This document shows, piece after piece, positions 16,816 to 31,157 of a stretch of 64,000 bases of DNA. The position numbers and the translations under genes are program-made. Numbering within the stretch: position 1 is the first letter of the stretch; each line of letters starts with the position of its first letter. Below the pieces are notes generated by a model. The model saw only the letters and a program-made list of their open reading frames with translations, made no database searches and had not been told where the DNA came from. This DNA is from Eriocheir sinensis (Eukaryota > Arthropoda > Malacostraca > Decapoda > Varunidae). The DNA is taken from NCBI RefSeq assembly GCF_024679095.1, contig NW_026112165.1, forward strand, positions 1 through 64,000, read 5' to 3'.

Positions 16816-19800
16816 ATATTTTATGTGTAATTTGTATATGTATTTCAATACAGATTTGCCTAATTTTATGTGTATTTTGCATATCTATTTTCAAACAAAT
16901 TTAAATTATTTTATGTATTTTTTATATATTTTTATACAAATTTTAGTTATTTTATTTGTATTTTGTATTTATATTTTCCTACAAATATACATTCTTTTAG
17001 TGGAATTTTGTTCATTTATTTTCATAAAAATTTACATAATTTTATGTGTATTTTGTATATATATTTTTCTACATATTTACATTATTTTGTGTATTTTTTA
17101 TATATATTTTCATAAAAATTTACGTTATTTTATTGTGTGTATTCGTATATGATTTGATACAAATTTACATTATTTTATGTTTATTTTGCATATCTATTTC
17201 AATATAGATTTACCTTATTGTATGTGTATTTTGTATATTTATTTTAATACAAATTTAATTATTTTATGTGTACTTTGTATACATTTTCTTATACGTATTT
17301 ACTTCATTTAATGTGTATTTTGAATATATATTTTTATAGTAATCTACGTTATTTTATGTGTATTGGTATATATATTTTGAAGCAAATTTACATTGTTTTA
17401 TATGTATTTAGCATATCTATTTCAATATAAATCTACCTTATTGTATGTGCATTTTGTATATTTATTGTAATACAAATTTAAATTTTTTTTTATTTTGGTA
17501 TATATATTTTTATAAATAGATTTTTATATAAATATAAAATATTTTATTTTTATTTTGTATATCTATTTTGATACTTATAAAATTTTTTTTTTTATATTTT
17601 GTTTATTTATTTTGACGCGAATTCACATTATTTAATGTGTATTGTGTATATATATTTTTATAAGTATTTACGTCATTTCATGTGTATTTTGTATATATAT
17701 TTCTATAGAAATATATGTTATTTTATATGTATTCGTATATATATTTTGAAACAAATATACATTGTTTTATGTGCATTTTGCATATTTTTTCAATATAAAT
17801 TTACCTTATTATACGTGCATTTTGTATATTAATTTTAATACAAATTTAATTATTCTATGTGTATTTTTGTATATATATTTTTATAAATAATGTTTTATTT
17901 TATGGGTATTTTGCATCTTTATTTTCATACAAATTTACATTATTTTATTGATATTCTGTGTATTTATTTTGATACGATTTTACATTATTCTATGTATATT
18001 TTGTATATATATTTCATACAAATGAACGTTATTTTATGTGAATTTGTTTTCATATCATACAAATTTACATTATTTTATGTGTATTTTGTACATGTATTTA
18101 AATACAAATTTAACTAATTATATGTGTATTATGTATATCTATTTTCATACAAATTGAAATTAATTTTGTGTATTTTAGTATATATTTTTATTCAAATTTT
18201 CGTAATTTTATGTGAATTTTGTATATTTATTTTCCTACAAATATACGTTCTTTTATCGGAATTTTGTTTATTTATTTTGATGCGAGTTTTCATTATTTTA
18301 GGTGTATTTGATATATATATTTTTATACTTATTTACATAATTTTATATGTATTTTGAGTATATATTTTCATAGAAATTTACTCTATTTTATGTGTATTCG
18401 TATATATATTTTGATACAAATTTACATTATTTATGTGTATTTCGCATATCTATTTCAATACAAATTTTCTTTATTGTATGTGCCTTTTGTATATGTATTT
18501 TGATGCAAATTTAATTATTTTATCTGTATATTTGTATATATTTTTTTAAACAAATATGCGTTCTTATATGGGTATTTTGCATCTTTATTTTCATACAAAT
18601 TTACATTATTTTATTGATTGTCTGTTTATTTATTTTGATACGATTTTACGTTATTCTGTGTATTTTGTATATATATTTTTAGACATATTTACATTATTTA
18701 ATGTATATTTTGTACATATATTTTATGGAAATTTACGTTATCTTATGTGTATTTGTTTATATATTTTCATACAAATTTACATTATTTTATGTGTATTTTG
18801 TATATGTATTTCAATAAAAATTTGCCTAATTTCATTTGTATTTTGCATATCTATTTTCAAACAAATTTAAATTATTGTTGTGTATTTTTGTATTATTTTT
18901 ATACAAATTTTTTTTATTTTATTTGTATTTTGTATATATATTTTCCTACACATACATTCTTTTAGAGGAAATTTTGTTTATTTATTTTGATACGAATTTA
19001 CATTATTTTATGTGTATTTTGTATATATATTTTTCTATGTATTTACATTATTTTATATGTATTTTGTATATATATTTTCATAAAAATTTACGTAATTTTA
19101 TTGTGTGTATTCGTATATATTTTGATAAAAAATTTCATTATTTTACGTGTTTTTTGCATATCTATTTCAATTAAAATCTACCTTATTGTATGTGTATTTT
19201 GAATATTTATTTTAATACAAATTTAAATATTTTATGTGTATTTTTGTATATAGTTTTTTTTTAAATATGAGATATTTTATGGGTATTTTGCATCTTGAAT
19301 TTTATAAATTTTTACATTACGTATATATCTTTTATAAGTATTTACATTATTTAATGTGTATTTAGTTTATATATTTTTATACAAATTTCCGTTATTATAT
19401 GTGTATTTGAATATATATTTTTATACAAATTTACATTATTTTATGTATTTTCTATATTTATTTCAATTCAAATTTACCTTATTTTATGTGTCTTTTGTAT
19501 TTCTATTTTTATACAAATTTAATTATTTTTGTTTATTTTTGTATATAGTTTTATACAATTTTACGTTATTTTATGTGTATTTTGTATATTTATATTTATA
19601 CAAGTAAACATTCTTTTATTGGCATTTAGTTTATTTATTTTGATACGAATTTAAATTATTTTATGTGTATTTTGTATACATTTTCTTATACGTATTTACT
19701 ATATTTTATGTGTATTTTGTATATATATTTTATAGAAATCTACGTTATTTTATGTGTATTCGTATATATATTTTGAAACAAATTTACATTGTTTTATATG

Positions 19801-20230
19801 TATTTTGCATATCTATTTCAATACAGATTTACCTTATTGTATGTGTATTTTGTATATTTATTTTAATACAAATAATTTTTTTTTGTGTATTTTTGTATAT
19901 ATATTTAAAAAAAATGCGTTATTTTATGGGTATTTTGCTTCTTTATTTTCATACAAATTTACATTATTTTATTAATATTCTGTGTATTTATTTTGATACG
20001 ATTTTACATTATTCTATTTGTGTTTTGTATATATTTTTTTATACAAATTTACGCTATTTTAAGTGTATTTGTTTATGTGTTTTCATTCAAATTTACTGTA
20101 TTTTATGTGTATTTTGTATATGTATTTCAATACAAATTTACCTAATTTTATGTGTATTTTGAATATTTATTTTCATACAAATTTAAATTATTTTTGTGTG
20201 TTTTTGTATATAGTTTTATACAAATTTATG

Positions 20231-20496
20231 TAAACAATGTAAATTTGTTTCAAAATATATATACGAATACACATAAAATAACGTAGATTTCTATAAAAAT
20301 ATATATACAAAATACACATAAAATGAAGTAAATACGTATAAGAAAATGTATACAAAATACACATAAAATAATGTAAATTCGTATCAAAATAAATATACAA
20401 AATACCAGTAAAAGAATGTGTATTTGTATAAATATAAATACAAAATACACATAAAATATCGTAAATTTGTATAAAACTATATACAAAAATACACAG
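20231..20496 (-). repeat. Satellite block 8, short A-rich block
   Basis: About six A-rich monomers begin at AAACAATGTAAATTTGTTTC and end at AAAAATACACAGAACAAATA, where orientation flips back. Confidence 0.8.
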
Positions 20497-21450
20497 AACA
20501 AATACACATTCTTTTATTGGTATTTTGTTTATTTATTTTGTTTCGAATTTATATTATTTTATGTGTATTTTGTTTACATTTTTTTATACGTATTTACCTA
20601 ATTTTATGTGTATTTTGTATATATATTTATATAGAAATCTACGTTATTTTATGTGTATTCGTATATATATTTTGAAACAAATTTACTATTTTTTATATGT
20701 ATTTTTGCATATCTCTTTCAACAGAAGTTTACCTTATTGTATGTGCATTTTGTATATTTATTTCAATACAAATTTAAATATTTTATGTGTATTTTGGTAT
20801 ATATATTTTTTTATAAGAAATGCGCTATATGATGGGAATTTTGCATCTTTATTTTCATACAAATTTACATTATTTTATTAATATTCGGTGTATTTATTTT
20901 GATACGATTTTACATTATTCTATTTGTTTTTTGTATATATTTTTTTATACATATTTACATTATTTAAATGTATCTTGCATATATATTACATACAAATTTA
21001 TTATCTATTATTTATTTTCATACAAATACACATTCTTTTCATAATATTTTGTTTATTTATTTTGTCACGAATATACATTACTTAATATGTATTTTATATA
21101 TATATTTTTATACGTATTTACATAATTTAATGTGTATTTTGTATATATATTTCTTTAGAAATCTACGATATTTTATGTGTATTCGTATATATATTTTGAC
21201 ACAAATTTACACTGTTTTATTTGTGTTTTGTGTTTTTTTTTCAATACAAATTTACCTTATTGTATGCGTGCATTTTGTATATTAATTTTAATACAAATTT
21301 AATTATTCTATGTGTATTTTTGTATATGTATTTTTATAAAAATATGCTTTATCTTATGGGTATTTTGCATCTTTATTTTCATACAAATTTAAATTATTTT
21401 ATTGATATTCTGTGTACTTATTTTGATACGATTTTACATTATTCTATGTA
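20497..21450 (+). repeat. Satellite block 9, T-rich orientation
   Basis: Begins with the AATACACATTCTTTTATTGG unit. From about 20508 it is matched almost base for base by 39217-40159, the start of the 10-kb direct duplication. Confidence 0.85.
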
Positions 21451-22863
21451 TAACAAAAATAAATACAGAATACACAAAAATAGATATGCAAAATACATAT
21501 AAACAATGTAAATTTGTTTCAAAATATATATACGAATACACATGAAATAAGGTAGATTTCTATAAAAATATATATACAAAATACACATAAAATTAAGTAA
21601 ATACGTATAAAAAATGTATACAAAATAAACATAAAATAATGTGTATTTGTATAAATATATATATACAAAATACACATTTAATAATATAAATTTGTTCAAA
21701 ACTAAACAAAATACACATGAAATGATGTAAATACGTATAAAAATATATATACAAAATACACATTAAACAATGTAAATTCGCGTCAAAATAAATAAACAAA
21801 ATATCAATAAAAGAATGTGTATTTGTATGAAAATAGATATACAAAATACACATAAAATAACCTAAATTTGTATCAAACTATATACAAAAATACACAAAAA
21901 TATTTTAAATTTGTATGAAAATAAATATACAAAATACACATAAAATTAGGTAAATTTGTATTGAAATACATACACAAAATACACATAAAATAATGTAAAT
22001 TTGAATGAAAATACATAAACAAATACACTTAAAATAACGTAAATTTGAATAAAAAAATATGTACAAAACACAAATAGAATAATGTAAAATCGTATCAAAA
22101 TAAATACACAGAATATTAATAAAATAATGTAAATTTGTATGAAAATAAAGAAGTAAAATACTCATAAAATAACGCATTTTTTTTATTTATAAAAATATAT
22201 ATACCAAAATACACATCAAAAATTTAATTTGTATTAAAATAAATATACAAAAAACACATACAATAAGGTAAATTTGTATTGAAATAGATATGCAAAATAC
22301 ATATAAAACAATGTAGATTTGTTTCAAAATATATATACGAATACACATAAAATAACGTAGATTTCTATAAATATATATATACAAAATACACATAAAATGA
22401 AGTAAATATGTATAAAAAAATGTATACAAAATACACATAAAATAATGTAAATTCGTATCAAGATAAATAAACAAAATACCAATAAAAGAATGTGTATTTG
22501 TATGAATATAAATATACAAAACACACATAAAATAACGTAAATTTACATAAGATTATATACAAAAATACACAGAAGTAATTAAATTTGTATGAAAATATAT
22601 ACAAAATACACACGAAATAAGCTAAATTTGAATTGAAATATATATACAAAATACATGAAATAAAGTAAATTTGTATCAAAATATTTATACAAATACACAT
22701 ATAATAATGTAAATTTGTATGAAAATATATAAACAAAATACACATTAAATAATGTAAATACGTATAAAAAAATATGTACAAAATACACATATAATCATGT
22801 AATTCGTATCAAAATGAATAAACAAAATATAAATAAAATAATATAAATTTGTATGAGTAAACG
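21451..22863 (-). repeat. Satellite block 10, A-rich orientation
   Basis: Starts at the ATGTATAACAAAAATAAATA junction and ends at the GAGTAAACGTGTATGTTGCA junction. Compared with its copy at 40160-41615 it lacks one monomer near 21630. Confidence 0.85.
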
Positions 22864-23132
22864 TGTATGTTGCATATTTTTTCAATACAAATTTACCTTA
22901 TTATATACGCATTTTGTATATTAATTTTAATACAAATTTAATTATTCGATGTGTATTTTTATATCTGTATTTTTATAAATATATGCTTTATTTTTTGGGT
23001 ATTTTGCATCTTTATTTTCATACAAATTTACATTATTTTATTGATATTCTGCTCATTCATTTTGATACGAATTGATATTATTCTATGTGTATTTTGTATA
23101 TATTTTTCATACAAATTTACGTTATTTAATGT
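22864..23132 (+). repeat. Satellite block 11, T-rich part of a 363-bp unit
   Basis: Six monomers from TTGCATATTTTTTCAATAC to TACGTTATTTAATG. With the next 96-bp block it forms a two-orientation unit that starts again at 23229. Confidence 0.8.
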
Positions 23133-23228
23133 TTAAAAATATGTACAAAATACACATATAATCATGTAAATCGTATCAAAATAAATAAACAAAATACCAA
23201 TAAAATAATATAAATTTGTATTAGTAAA
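23133..23228 (-). repeat. Satellite block 12, 96-bp A-rich block
   Basis: Two monomers (AAAAATATGTACAAAATACA onward) end at the same GAGTAAACGTGTATGTTGCA type of junction, here with one base change (TTAGTAAACG). Confidence 0.8.
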
Positions 23229-24296
23229 CGTGTATGTTGCATATTTTTTCAATACAAATTTACCTTATTATATACTCATTTTGTATATTAATTTTAATAC
23301 AAATTTAATTATTCGATGTGTATTTTTGTATCTGTATTTTTATAAACATATGCTTTATTTTTTGGGTATTTTGCATCTTTATTTTCATACAAATTTACAT
23401 TATTTTATTGATATTCTGCTCATTCATTTTGATACGAAATGACATTATTCTATGTGTATTTTGTATATATTTTTCATACAAAATTACGTTATTTTATGTG
23501 TATTTGTTTATATATTTTGACACAAATTTACAATATTTTATGGGTATTTTGTATATACATTTCAAAAGAAATTTACTTAGTTTTATGTGTATTTTGTATA
23601 TCTATTTTCATACAAACTCAAATTATTTCTATGTATTTTTATATATATTAATACAAATTTTAGTTATGTTATGTGTATTTTGTAAATTTATTTTCATTCA
23701 AATATATATTATTTTATTGTCGTTTTGTTGATTTATATTGATACGAATTTACATTATTTTATATGTACTTTGTATATATATTTTTATACGCTTTTACATT
23801 ATTTAATATTTATTTTGAATATATATTTTTATACAAATTCATGGTATTTTATGTGTATTTGTATATATATTTTTATATAAATTTACATTATTTTATGTGT
23901 ATTTTGTACATATATTTTTTTACAAATCTACCTTATTTTATGTTTATTTTGTATGTGTATTTTGTATATTTATATTTATCCAAATACACATTCTTTTATT
24001 GGTATTTTGTTTTTTATTTTAATTCGAATTTACATTATTTTATGTGTATTTTGTATACATTTTTTTTATACGTATTTACTTAATTTTAAGTGTATTTTGT
24101 ATATATATTTTTATAGAAATCTACGTTTTTTTATTTGTATTCGTATATATATTTTGAAACAAATTTACATTGTTTTATATGTATTTTTGCATATCTCTTT
24201 CAATACAAATTTACCTTATTGTATGTGCATTTTGTATATTTATTTCAATGCAAATTTAAATATTTTGTGTATTTTGGTATATATATTTTTATAAGA
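23229..24296 (+). repeat. Satellite block 13, T-rich orientation
   Basis: Repeats block 11 and then continues through a full HOR to the ATTTTTATAAGATTACGAAA junction. Matched by 41984-43050. Confidence 0.85.
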
Positions 24297-25553
24297 TTAC
24301 GAAAATTTGAATAAAAATATATACAAAAAAACAAAAAAATAAATTTCAATTTGTATGAAAATAGATATACAAAATACACATATAATTAGTTAAATTTGTA
24401 TTTAAATACATGTACAAAATACACATAAAATAATGTAAATTTGTATGAAATGAAAACAAATTCATATAAAATTCGCGTCAAAATAAATAAACAAAATATC
24501 AATAAAAGAATGTGTATTTGTATGAAAATAGATATACAAAATACACATAAAATAACCTAAATTTGTATCAAACTATATACAAAAATACACAAAAATATTT
24601 TAAATTTGTATGAAAATAAATATACAAAATACACATAAAATTAGGTAAATTTGTATTGAAATACATACACAAAATGCACATAAAATAATGTAAATTTGAA
24701 TGAAAATACATACACAAATACACTTAAAATAACGTAAATTTGTATAAAAAAATATGTACAAAACACAAATAGAATAATGTAAAATCGTATCAAAATAAAT
24801 ACACAGAATATTAATAAAATAATGTAAATTTGCATGAAAATAAAGAAGCAAAATACCCATAAAATAACGCATTTTTTTTATTTATAAAAAAATATATTCC
24901 AAAATACACATCAAAAATTAAATTTTTGTTAAAATAAATATACAAAAACACATACAATAAGGTAAATTTGTATTGAAATAGATATGCAAAATACATATAA
25001 AACAATGTAAATTTGTTTCAAAATATATATACGAATACACATAAAATAACGTAGATTTCTATAAAAATATATATCCAAAATACACATAAAATGAAGTAAA
25101 TACGTATAAAAAATGTATACAAAATACACATAAAATAATGTAAATTCGTATCAGAATAAATAAACAAAATACCAATAAAAGAATGTGTATTTGTATAAAT
25201 ATAAATATACAAAATACACATAAAATAACGTAAATTTATATAAAACTATATACAAAATACACAGAAGTAATTAAATTTGTATGAAAATATATACAAAATA
25301 CACACAAAATAAGCTAAATTTGAATTGAAATATATATACAAAATACATGAAATAAAGTAAATTTGTATCAAAATATTTATACAAATACACATATAATAAC
25401 GTAAATTTGTATGAAAATATATAAACAAAATACACATTAAATAATGTAAATACGTATAAAAAATATGTACAAAATACACATATAATCATGTAATTCGTAT
25501 CAAAATAAATAAAAAAATACCAATAAAATAATATAAATTTGTATGAGTAAACG
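24297..25553 (-). repeat. Satellite block 14, A-rich orientation
   Basis: Runs from the TAAGATTACGAAAATTTGAA junction to a GAGTAAACGTGTATGTTGCA junction. It is repeated in tandem at 26188-27446, with an offset of about 1894 bp. Confidence 0.85.
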
Positions 25554-26187
25554 TGTATGTTGCATATTTTTTCAATACAAATTTACCTTATTATATACGC
25601 ATTTTGTATATTAATTTTAATACAAATTTAATTATTCGATGTGTATTTTTGTATCTGTATTTGTATATATATTTTTATACGCTTCTACATTATTTAATAT
25701 TTATTTTGAATATATATTTTTATACAAATTCGTGGTATTTTATGTGTATTTGTATATATATTTTTATATAAATTTACATTATTTTATGTGTATTTTGTAC
25801 ATATATTTTTTTACAAATCTACCTTATTTTATGTTTATTTTGTATGTGTATTTTGTATTTATATTTATCCAGATACACATTCTTTTATTGGTATTTTGTT
25901 TATTTATTTTAATTCGAATTTACATTATTTTATGTGTATTTTGTATACATTTTTTTATACGTATTTACTTAATTTTATGTGTATTTTGTATATATATTTT
26001 TATAGATATCTACGTTTTTTTATTTGTATTCGTATATATATTTTGAAACAAATTTACATTGTTTTATATGTATTTTTGCATATCTCTTTCAATACAAATT
26101 TACCTTATTGTATGTGCATTTTGTATATTTATTTCAATGGAAATTTAAATATTTTATGTGTATTTTGGTATATATATTTTTATAAGA
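25554..26187 (+). repeat. Satellite block 15, T-rich part of a 1.9-kb unit
   Basis: About 630 bp of T-rich monomers, shorter than block 13 because an internal stretch is missing after TTTTTGTATCTGTATTTGTA near 25650. Matched by 44314-44947. Confidence 0.85.
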
Positions 26188-27446
26188 TTACGAAAATTTG
26201 AATAAAAATATATACAAAAAAACAAAATAATAAATTTCAATTTGTATGAAAATAGATATACAAAAAACACATATAATTAGTTAAATTTGTATTTAAATAC
26301 ATGTACAAAATACACTTAAAATAATGTAAATTTGTATGAAATGAAAACAAATTCACATAAAACTCGCGTCAAAATAAATAAACAAAATATCAATAAAAGG
26401 ATGTGTGTTTTTATGAAAATAGATATACAAAATACACATTAAATAACTTAAATTTGTATCAAACTATATACAAAAATACACAAAAATATTTTAAATTTGC
26501 ATGAAAATAAATATACAAAATACACATAAAATTAGGTAAATTTGTATTGAAATACATACACAAAATACACATAAAATAATGTAAATTTGAATGAAAATAC
26601 ATCTACAAATACACTTAAAATAACGTAAATTTGTATAAAAAAATATGTACAAAACACAAATAGAATAATGTAAAATCGTATCAAAATAAATACACAGAAT
26701 ATTAATAAAATGATGTAAACTTGTATGAAAATAAAGAAGCAAAATACCCATAAAATAACGCATTTTTTTTATTTATAAAAATATATATACCAAAATACAC
26801 ATCAAAAAATTAAACTTGTATTAAAATAAATATACAAAAAACACATACAATAAGGTAAATTTGTATTGAAATAGATATGCAAAATACATATAAAACAATG
26901 TAAATTTGTTTCAAAATATATATACGAATACACATAAAATAACGTAGATTTCTATAAAAATATATATACAAAATACACATAAAATGAAGTAAATACGTAT
27001 AAAAAAATGTATACAAAAAACACATTAAATAATGTAAATTCGTATCAAAATAAATAAACAAAATAGCAATAAAAGAATGTGTATTTGTATAAATATAAAT
27101 ATACAAAATACACAAAATAACGTAAATTTGTATAAAACTATATACAAAAATACACAGAAATAATTAAATTTGTATGAAAATATATACAAAATACACACGA
27201 AATAAGCTAAATTTGAATTGAAATTTATATACAAAATACATGAAATAAAGTAAATTTGGATCAAAATATTTATACAAATACTCATATAATAAGGTAAATT
27301 TGTATGAAAATATATATACAAAATACACATTAAATAATGTAAATACGTATAAAAAAATATGTACAAAATACACATATAATCATGTAATTCGTATCAAAAT
27401 AAATAATCAAAATACCAATAAAATAATATAAATTTGTATGAGTAAA
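26188..27446 (-). repeat. Satellite block 16, A-rich orientation
   Basis: Tandem copy of block 14. Its right junction has TATATTGCAT in place of TATGTTGCAT, a change also seen in the matching copy at 46214. Confidence 0.85.
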
Positions 27447-29248
27447 CGTGTATATTGCATATTTTTTCAATACAAATTTATCTTATTATATATGCATTTT
27501 GTATATTAATTTTAATATATGTGTATTTGAATATATATTTTGATACAAATTTACATTATTTTATGTATTTTCTATATTTATTTCAATTCAAATTTAGCTT
27601 ATTTTATGTGTCTTTTGTATATCTATTTTCATACAAATTTAATTATTTTTGTTTATTTTTGTATATAGTTTTATACAATTTTACGTTATTTTATGTGTAT
27701 TTTGTATATTTATATTTATACAAGTAAACATTCTTTTATTGGCATTTAGTTTATTTATTTTGATACGAATTTACATTATTTTTTGTATTTTGTATACATT
27801 TTCTTATACGTATTTACTTCATTTTATGTGTATTTTTTATATATATTTTTATAGAAATCTACGTTATTTTATGTGTATTCGTATATATATTTTGAAACAA
27901 ATTTACATTGTTTTATGTGTATTTTGCATATCTATTTCAATACAAATTTACCTTATTGTATGTGCATTTTGTATATTTATTGTAATACAAATTTAAATAT
28001 TTTATGTGTATTTTGGTATATATTTTCATAAAAAATGCGTTGTTTTATGGGTATTTTGCATCTTTATTTTCATACAAATTTACATTATTTTATTAATATT
28101 CTGTGTATTTATTTTGATACTATTTTACATTATTCTATTTGTGCTTTGTATATATTTTTTTATACATATTTACATTATTTAATGTGTATTTTCTATATAT
28201 ATTTCACACAAATCTACGTTATTTTAAGTGTATTTGTATATATATTTTCATTCAAATTTACATTCTTTTATGTGTATTTTGTATATGTATTTCAATAGAA
28301 ATTTAACTAGTTTTATGTGCATTTTGTATATATATTTTTATACAAATTTAAATTATTTTTGTGTATTTTTTTAATAGAGTTTTATACAAATTTACAACAT
28401 TTTATGTGTATTTTGTATATCTATTTTCATACAAATACACATTCTTTTATTGATATTTTGTTTATTTATTTTGATGCGAATTTACATTATTTAATGTCTA
28501 TTGTGTATATATATTTTTATACGTATTTACGTCATTTCATGAGTATTTTTTATATATATTTCCATAGAAATATACGTTATTTTATGTGTATTCGTATATA
28601 TATTTTGAAACATATATACATTGTTTTATGTGCATTTTGTATATTTTTTCAATACAAATTTCCCTTATTGTACGTGCATTTTGTATATTAATTTTAATAC
28701 AAATTTAATTATTCTATGTGTATTCTTGTATATGTATTTTTAAAAAAATATGCTTTATTTTATGGGTATTTTGCATCTTTATTTTCATACAAAACTACAT
28801 TATTTTATTGATATTCTGTGTATTTATTTTGATACGATTTTACATTATTCTATGTATATTTTGTATATCTATTTTATACAAATGTACGTTATTTTATGTG
28901 AATTTGTTTTCATTTCATACAAATTTACATTATTTTATGTGTATTTTGTACATGTATTTAAATACAAATTTAACTAATTATATGTGTATTTTGTATATCT
29001 ATTTTCATACAAATTGAAATTTATTTTTTTGTTTTTTTGTATATATTTTTATTCAAATTTTCGTAATCTTATGTGTATTTTGTATATTTATTTTCCTACA
29101 AATATACGTTCTTTTATCGGAATTTTGTTTATTTATTTTGATACGAATTTTCGTTTTTTTAGGTGTATTTGATATATATATTTTTATACTTATTTACATA
29201 ATTTTATATGTATTTTGAATATATATTTTCATAGAAATTTACTCTATA
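27447..29248 (+). repeat. Satellite block 17, T-rich orientation
   Basis: Ends with the ACGTTCTTTTATCGG unit and ATAGAAATTTACTCTATATG. Matched by 46214-48020. Confidence 0.85.
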
Positions 29249-31157
29249 TGTATATACAAAAAACACAAAAATAATTTGAATTTGTATACAAACTACACAT
29301 AAAATTAGGTAAATTTGTATTGAAATACATATACAAAATACACTTAAAATAATGTAAATTTGAATGAAATTATATAAACAAATACACTTAAAATGACGTT
29401 AATTTGTATAAAATATATATAAAAAATACACATTAAATAATGAAAATATGTATAAAAAATATATACAAAACACAAATAGTATAATATAAAATCGTATCAA
29501 AATATATACACAGAATATTAATAAAATAATGTACATTTGTATGAAAACTAAGATGCAAAATACCTAAAAAATAACGCATTTTTTATAAAATTATATATAC
29601 CAAAATACACATAAAATATTTGAATTTGTATTAAAATAAATATACAAAATGCACATACAATAAGGTAAATTTGTATTGAAATAGATATGCAAAAAACATA
29701 TAAAACAATGTAAATTTGTTTCAAAATATATATACGAATACACATAAAATAACGTAGATTTCTATAAATATATATATACAAAATACAAATAAAATTAAGT
29801 AAATACGAATCAAAAATGTATACAAAATACACATAAAATAATGTAAATTCGTATAAATATAAATAAACAAAATACCAATAGGAGAATGTGTATTTGTATA
29901 AATATAAATATACAAAATGCACATAAAATAACGTAAATTTGTATAAAACTATATACAAAAATACAGAGAAGTAATTAAATTTGCATGAAAATAGATATAC
30001 AAAATACACACAAAATAAGCTAAATTTGAATTGAAATATACATACAAAATACATAAAATAAAGTAAATTCGTTTCAAAATATTTTTAACAAATACACATA
30101 TAATAACGTAAATTTGTAAAAAAAAATTATAAACAAAATACACATTAAGTAATGTAAATACGTATAAAAAAAATATTTACAAAATACACCAATAATTAAG
30201 TCATTCGTATCAAAATAAATAAACAAAAAACTAATTAAATAATGTAAATTTGTATGAGAAAACATATACAAAATACACATAAAATAACATTTTAAGTTTC
30301 TATAAAAATATATGTACAAAAATGCACATAAAATTAGTTTGCATAAAAAAATATATACAAAACACACATTAGATAATGTAAATGAGTATAAAAATATGTA
30401 TACAAAATACCTATGCAATAATCTAAATTCGTATCGAGTTAAATTAAGAAAATAACAATAAAATAATGTAATTTTGGATGAAAATATATATAGAAAACAC
30501 ACATAAAATAACCTAAATACAAATACAAATATACACATTAAATAATTTAAAATTGAATGAAATAAATATACAAAATAAACATAAAATAAGGTAAATTTGT
30601 AATAAAATATATGTAAGAATACACATAAAATAATATAAATTTGTATGAAAATATATATACAAATACACATAAAATAACATGAATTTGTATAAAATGTTTC
30701 AAAATATATACGAATACACAATAAAATAACGTAAATTTTTATGAAAATGTATATATAAAATACACATAAAATAGTTTAAATACGTAGAAAAATATATATA
30801 CAAAATACACATAAAATAATGTAAATTCGTAAAAAATTAAATACACAAGATTCCAATAAAAGAATGTATATTTGTAGGAAAATATATATACAAAAAACAA
30901 ATAAAATAACTAAAATTTGTAAAAAAATATATACAAAAATACACAAAAATAATTTAAATTTGTTTGAAAATAGATATGCAAAATACATATAAAGTTAGGC
31001 AAATTTGTATTGAAATACATATACAAAACTCACATAAAATAATGTAAATTTGTATGAAAATATATAAACAAATACATATAAAATCACGTAAATTTGGATA
31101 AAATATATATATACAAAATATACATTAAATATTTTAAATATGTATAAAAATATATTA
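29249..31157 (-). repeat. Satellite block 18, A-rich orientation
   Basis: A-rich monomers, matched directly by 48021-49390 up to about 30620. The copies diverge after that. Ends at the TATATTATATTATATATTTT switch. Confidence 0.85.

Larger units (their letters stand above)
20508..30620 (+). repeat. 10-kb segmental duplication, copy A
   Basis: Matched in order and orientation by 39217-49390. Anchor offsets grow from about 18705 to 18773 bp, partly through a one-monomer gap near 21630. All nine orientation switches inside it are conserved. Identity is high by eye, but I could not compute it. Confidence 0.85.

Noticed and set aside
23930..23960. Yeast-type ARS consensus (TTTTATGTTTA, also ATTTATATTTA near 1648)
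   Set aside because: Such matches are expected often in AT-rich DNA, and origin activity cannot be judged from them.
30074..30721. Longest open frame (215 codons, - strand) and the many others of 60-183 codons
   Set aside because: They are low-complexity repeats of F, I, Y, L, C and N with the ~15-residue period of the satellite, follow block orientation, overlap one another in other frames and show no domain, so none is called a CDS.
20497..31157. CRISPR array
   Set aside because: The repeats are contiguous degenerate monomers without unique spacers, in changing orientation, with no cas gene.
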